Shown one piece after another: positions 40,062 through 40,505 of a DNA stretch of 40,505 bases. This stretch comes from Hyphomicrobium sp. (GTDB taxonomy: Bacteria > Pseudomonadota > Alphaproteobacteria > Rhizobiales > Hyphomicrobiaceae). Under the pieces are notes generated by a model that did no database searches, had not been told where the DNA came from, and was given only the letters and a program-made list of their open reading frames with translations. The position numbers and the translations under genes are program-made. Location of the stretch: positions 1 to 40,505 of the forward strand of contig JANXVY010000082.1 in NCBI GenBank assembly GCA_025351425.1, given 5' to 3'. The stretch's first letter is position 1. Each line of letters opens with the position of its first letter.

Positions 40062-40505
40062 GTGGACACCACGCGTATTTTGCTGCTGCGGCACGCCGAG
40101 AAGACGGGGGATCCCAACGACATTCATCTCTCGCCGGAAGGGGCCGCGCGCGCCGCCCGCTTGGCCGAGTACATTCCGGCGACGTTCGGCGCGCCGCAGT
40201 TCCTGATCGCGACGGCCCAGTCCAAGCGCAGCCGGCGGCCCATCGAGACAATCTCACCGCTGGCGACCCGGCTTGGTGATGCGGTTTCCTTCACGGCCGA
40301 TCATGACGATCGCGATTACGGCGCGGTCGCGACCCAGCTCATGTCCGATCCGCGCTATCTCGGCGCGCTGGTCGTGGTGTGCTGGCACCACGGAACCTTG
40401 CCGCAGTTTGCCCAGGCTTTGGGTGCCCAGCCCGGCACGTATCCCGCCCCCTGGGACGACCGCGTGTTCAACCTCATCCTCGCCTGCGATTATCGCGATG
40501 GCGCG
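40062..40505 (+). CDS. Histidine phosphatase superfamily protein (truncated by window end)
   Basis: The first 148 codons are present, with GTG 40062 and AAGGGGG upstream. The reading VDTTRILLLRHAEKTGDPND carries the phosphohistidine RHG-type motif (RHA, His17 or so), followed by DIHLSPEGAARAARLAEYIP typical of branch 1 members, and VVCWHHGTLPQ has a second His as expected for the catalytic pocket. Substrate is unknown: family members act on sugar phosphates, phosphoproteins or nucleotides. The C-terminus lies beyond the window. Confidence 0.85.
   Translation, partial: MDTTRILLLRHAEKTGDPNDIHLSPEGAARAARLAEYIPATFGAPQFLIATAQSKRSRRPIETISPLATRLGDAVSFTADHDDRDYGAVATQLMSDPRYLGALVVVCWHHGTLPQFAQALGAQPGTYPAPWDDRVFNLILACDYRDGA

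Noticed and set aside
1-40505. tRNA, rRNA, insertion sequence, prophage or integration sites
   Set aside because: No cloverleaf-like sequence, transposase, integrase or terminal repeats were seen. The window reads as ordinary chromosomal backbone with one exopolysaccharide cluster.

Overview
The window is a GC-rich chromosomal segment of an alphaproteobacterium, most likely of the order Hyphomicrobiales (Rhizobiales). The evidence is gene order (pdxJ-acpS-lepB-rnc-era-recO, rpoZ-rsh, radA-cvpA-purF-SDR), a class II DAHP synthase, a bifunctional Rsh, and Rhizobiales-style intergenic palindromes. A 29-codon pqqA precursor gene suggests PQQ-dependent (for example methylotrophic) metabolism, so a Hyphomicrobium-like organism is plausible. 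Genus is inference.

Layout. 1-4.3 kb: a four-helix membrane protein, then, convergent to it, a 1086-residue TIR-TM-PDZ-Sel1 repeat protein with a peptidoglycan-binding-like tail. 4.3-5.7 kb: a small secreted helical protein with a clear terminator, and an intergenic stretch with short tandem repeats. 5.7-8.6 kb: rplM-rpsI, then lemA with an M48 (HtpX-like) metalloprotease. 8.7-10.1 kb: class II DAHP synthase on the minus strand. 10.4-17.5 kb: a dense plus-strand run, DUF2062-pdxJ-acpS-lepB-rnc-era-recO-SDR-yceI-rpoZ. 17.7-20 kb: rsh. 20-21.5 kb, minus strand: pqqA, xth and an uncharacterised gene. 21.6-24.3 kb: a tiny basic protein, and a queuosine block with the precursor transporter yhhQ divergent from queE-queD-queF. 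24.5-33.4 kb, minus strand: a six-gene, reduced Pel-type exopolysaccharide cluster. 33.7-40.5 kb, plus strand: rimK-like ATP-grasp, bpt, radA, cvpA, purF, an SDR and a truncated histidine phosphatase gene.

The most unusual content is the Pel cluster. The inner-membrane and cytoplasmic synthesis core (PelD, E, F, G) is complete as a set of genes. PelA, however, lacks the N-terminal glycoside hydrolase, PelB is reduced to an inner-membrane anchor plus TPRs without the outer-membrane barrel, pelC is absent, and PelD stops after its GAF domain and so lacks the degenerate GGDEF domain that binds c-di-GMP in Pseudomonas. This points to a Pel-like polymer made without the known c-di-GMP switch and without a dedicated outer-membrane exporter encoded at this locus. 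Other items of interest are the transmembrane TIR protein with a periplasmic PDZ/Sel1 array, the isolated pqqA, and a QueD homologue in which the usual catalytic cysteine is replaced.
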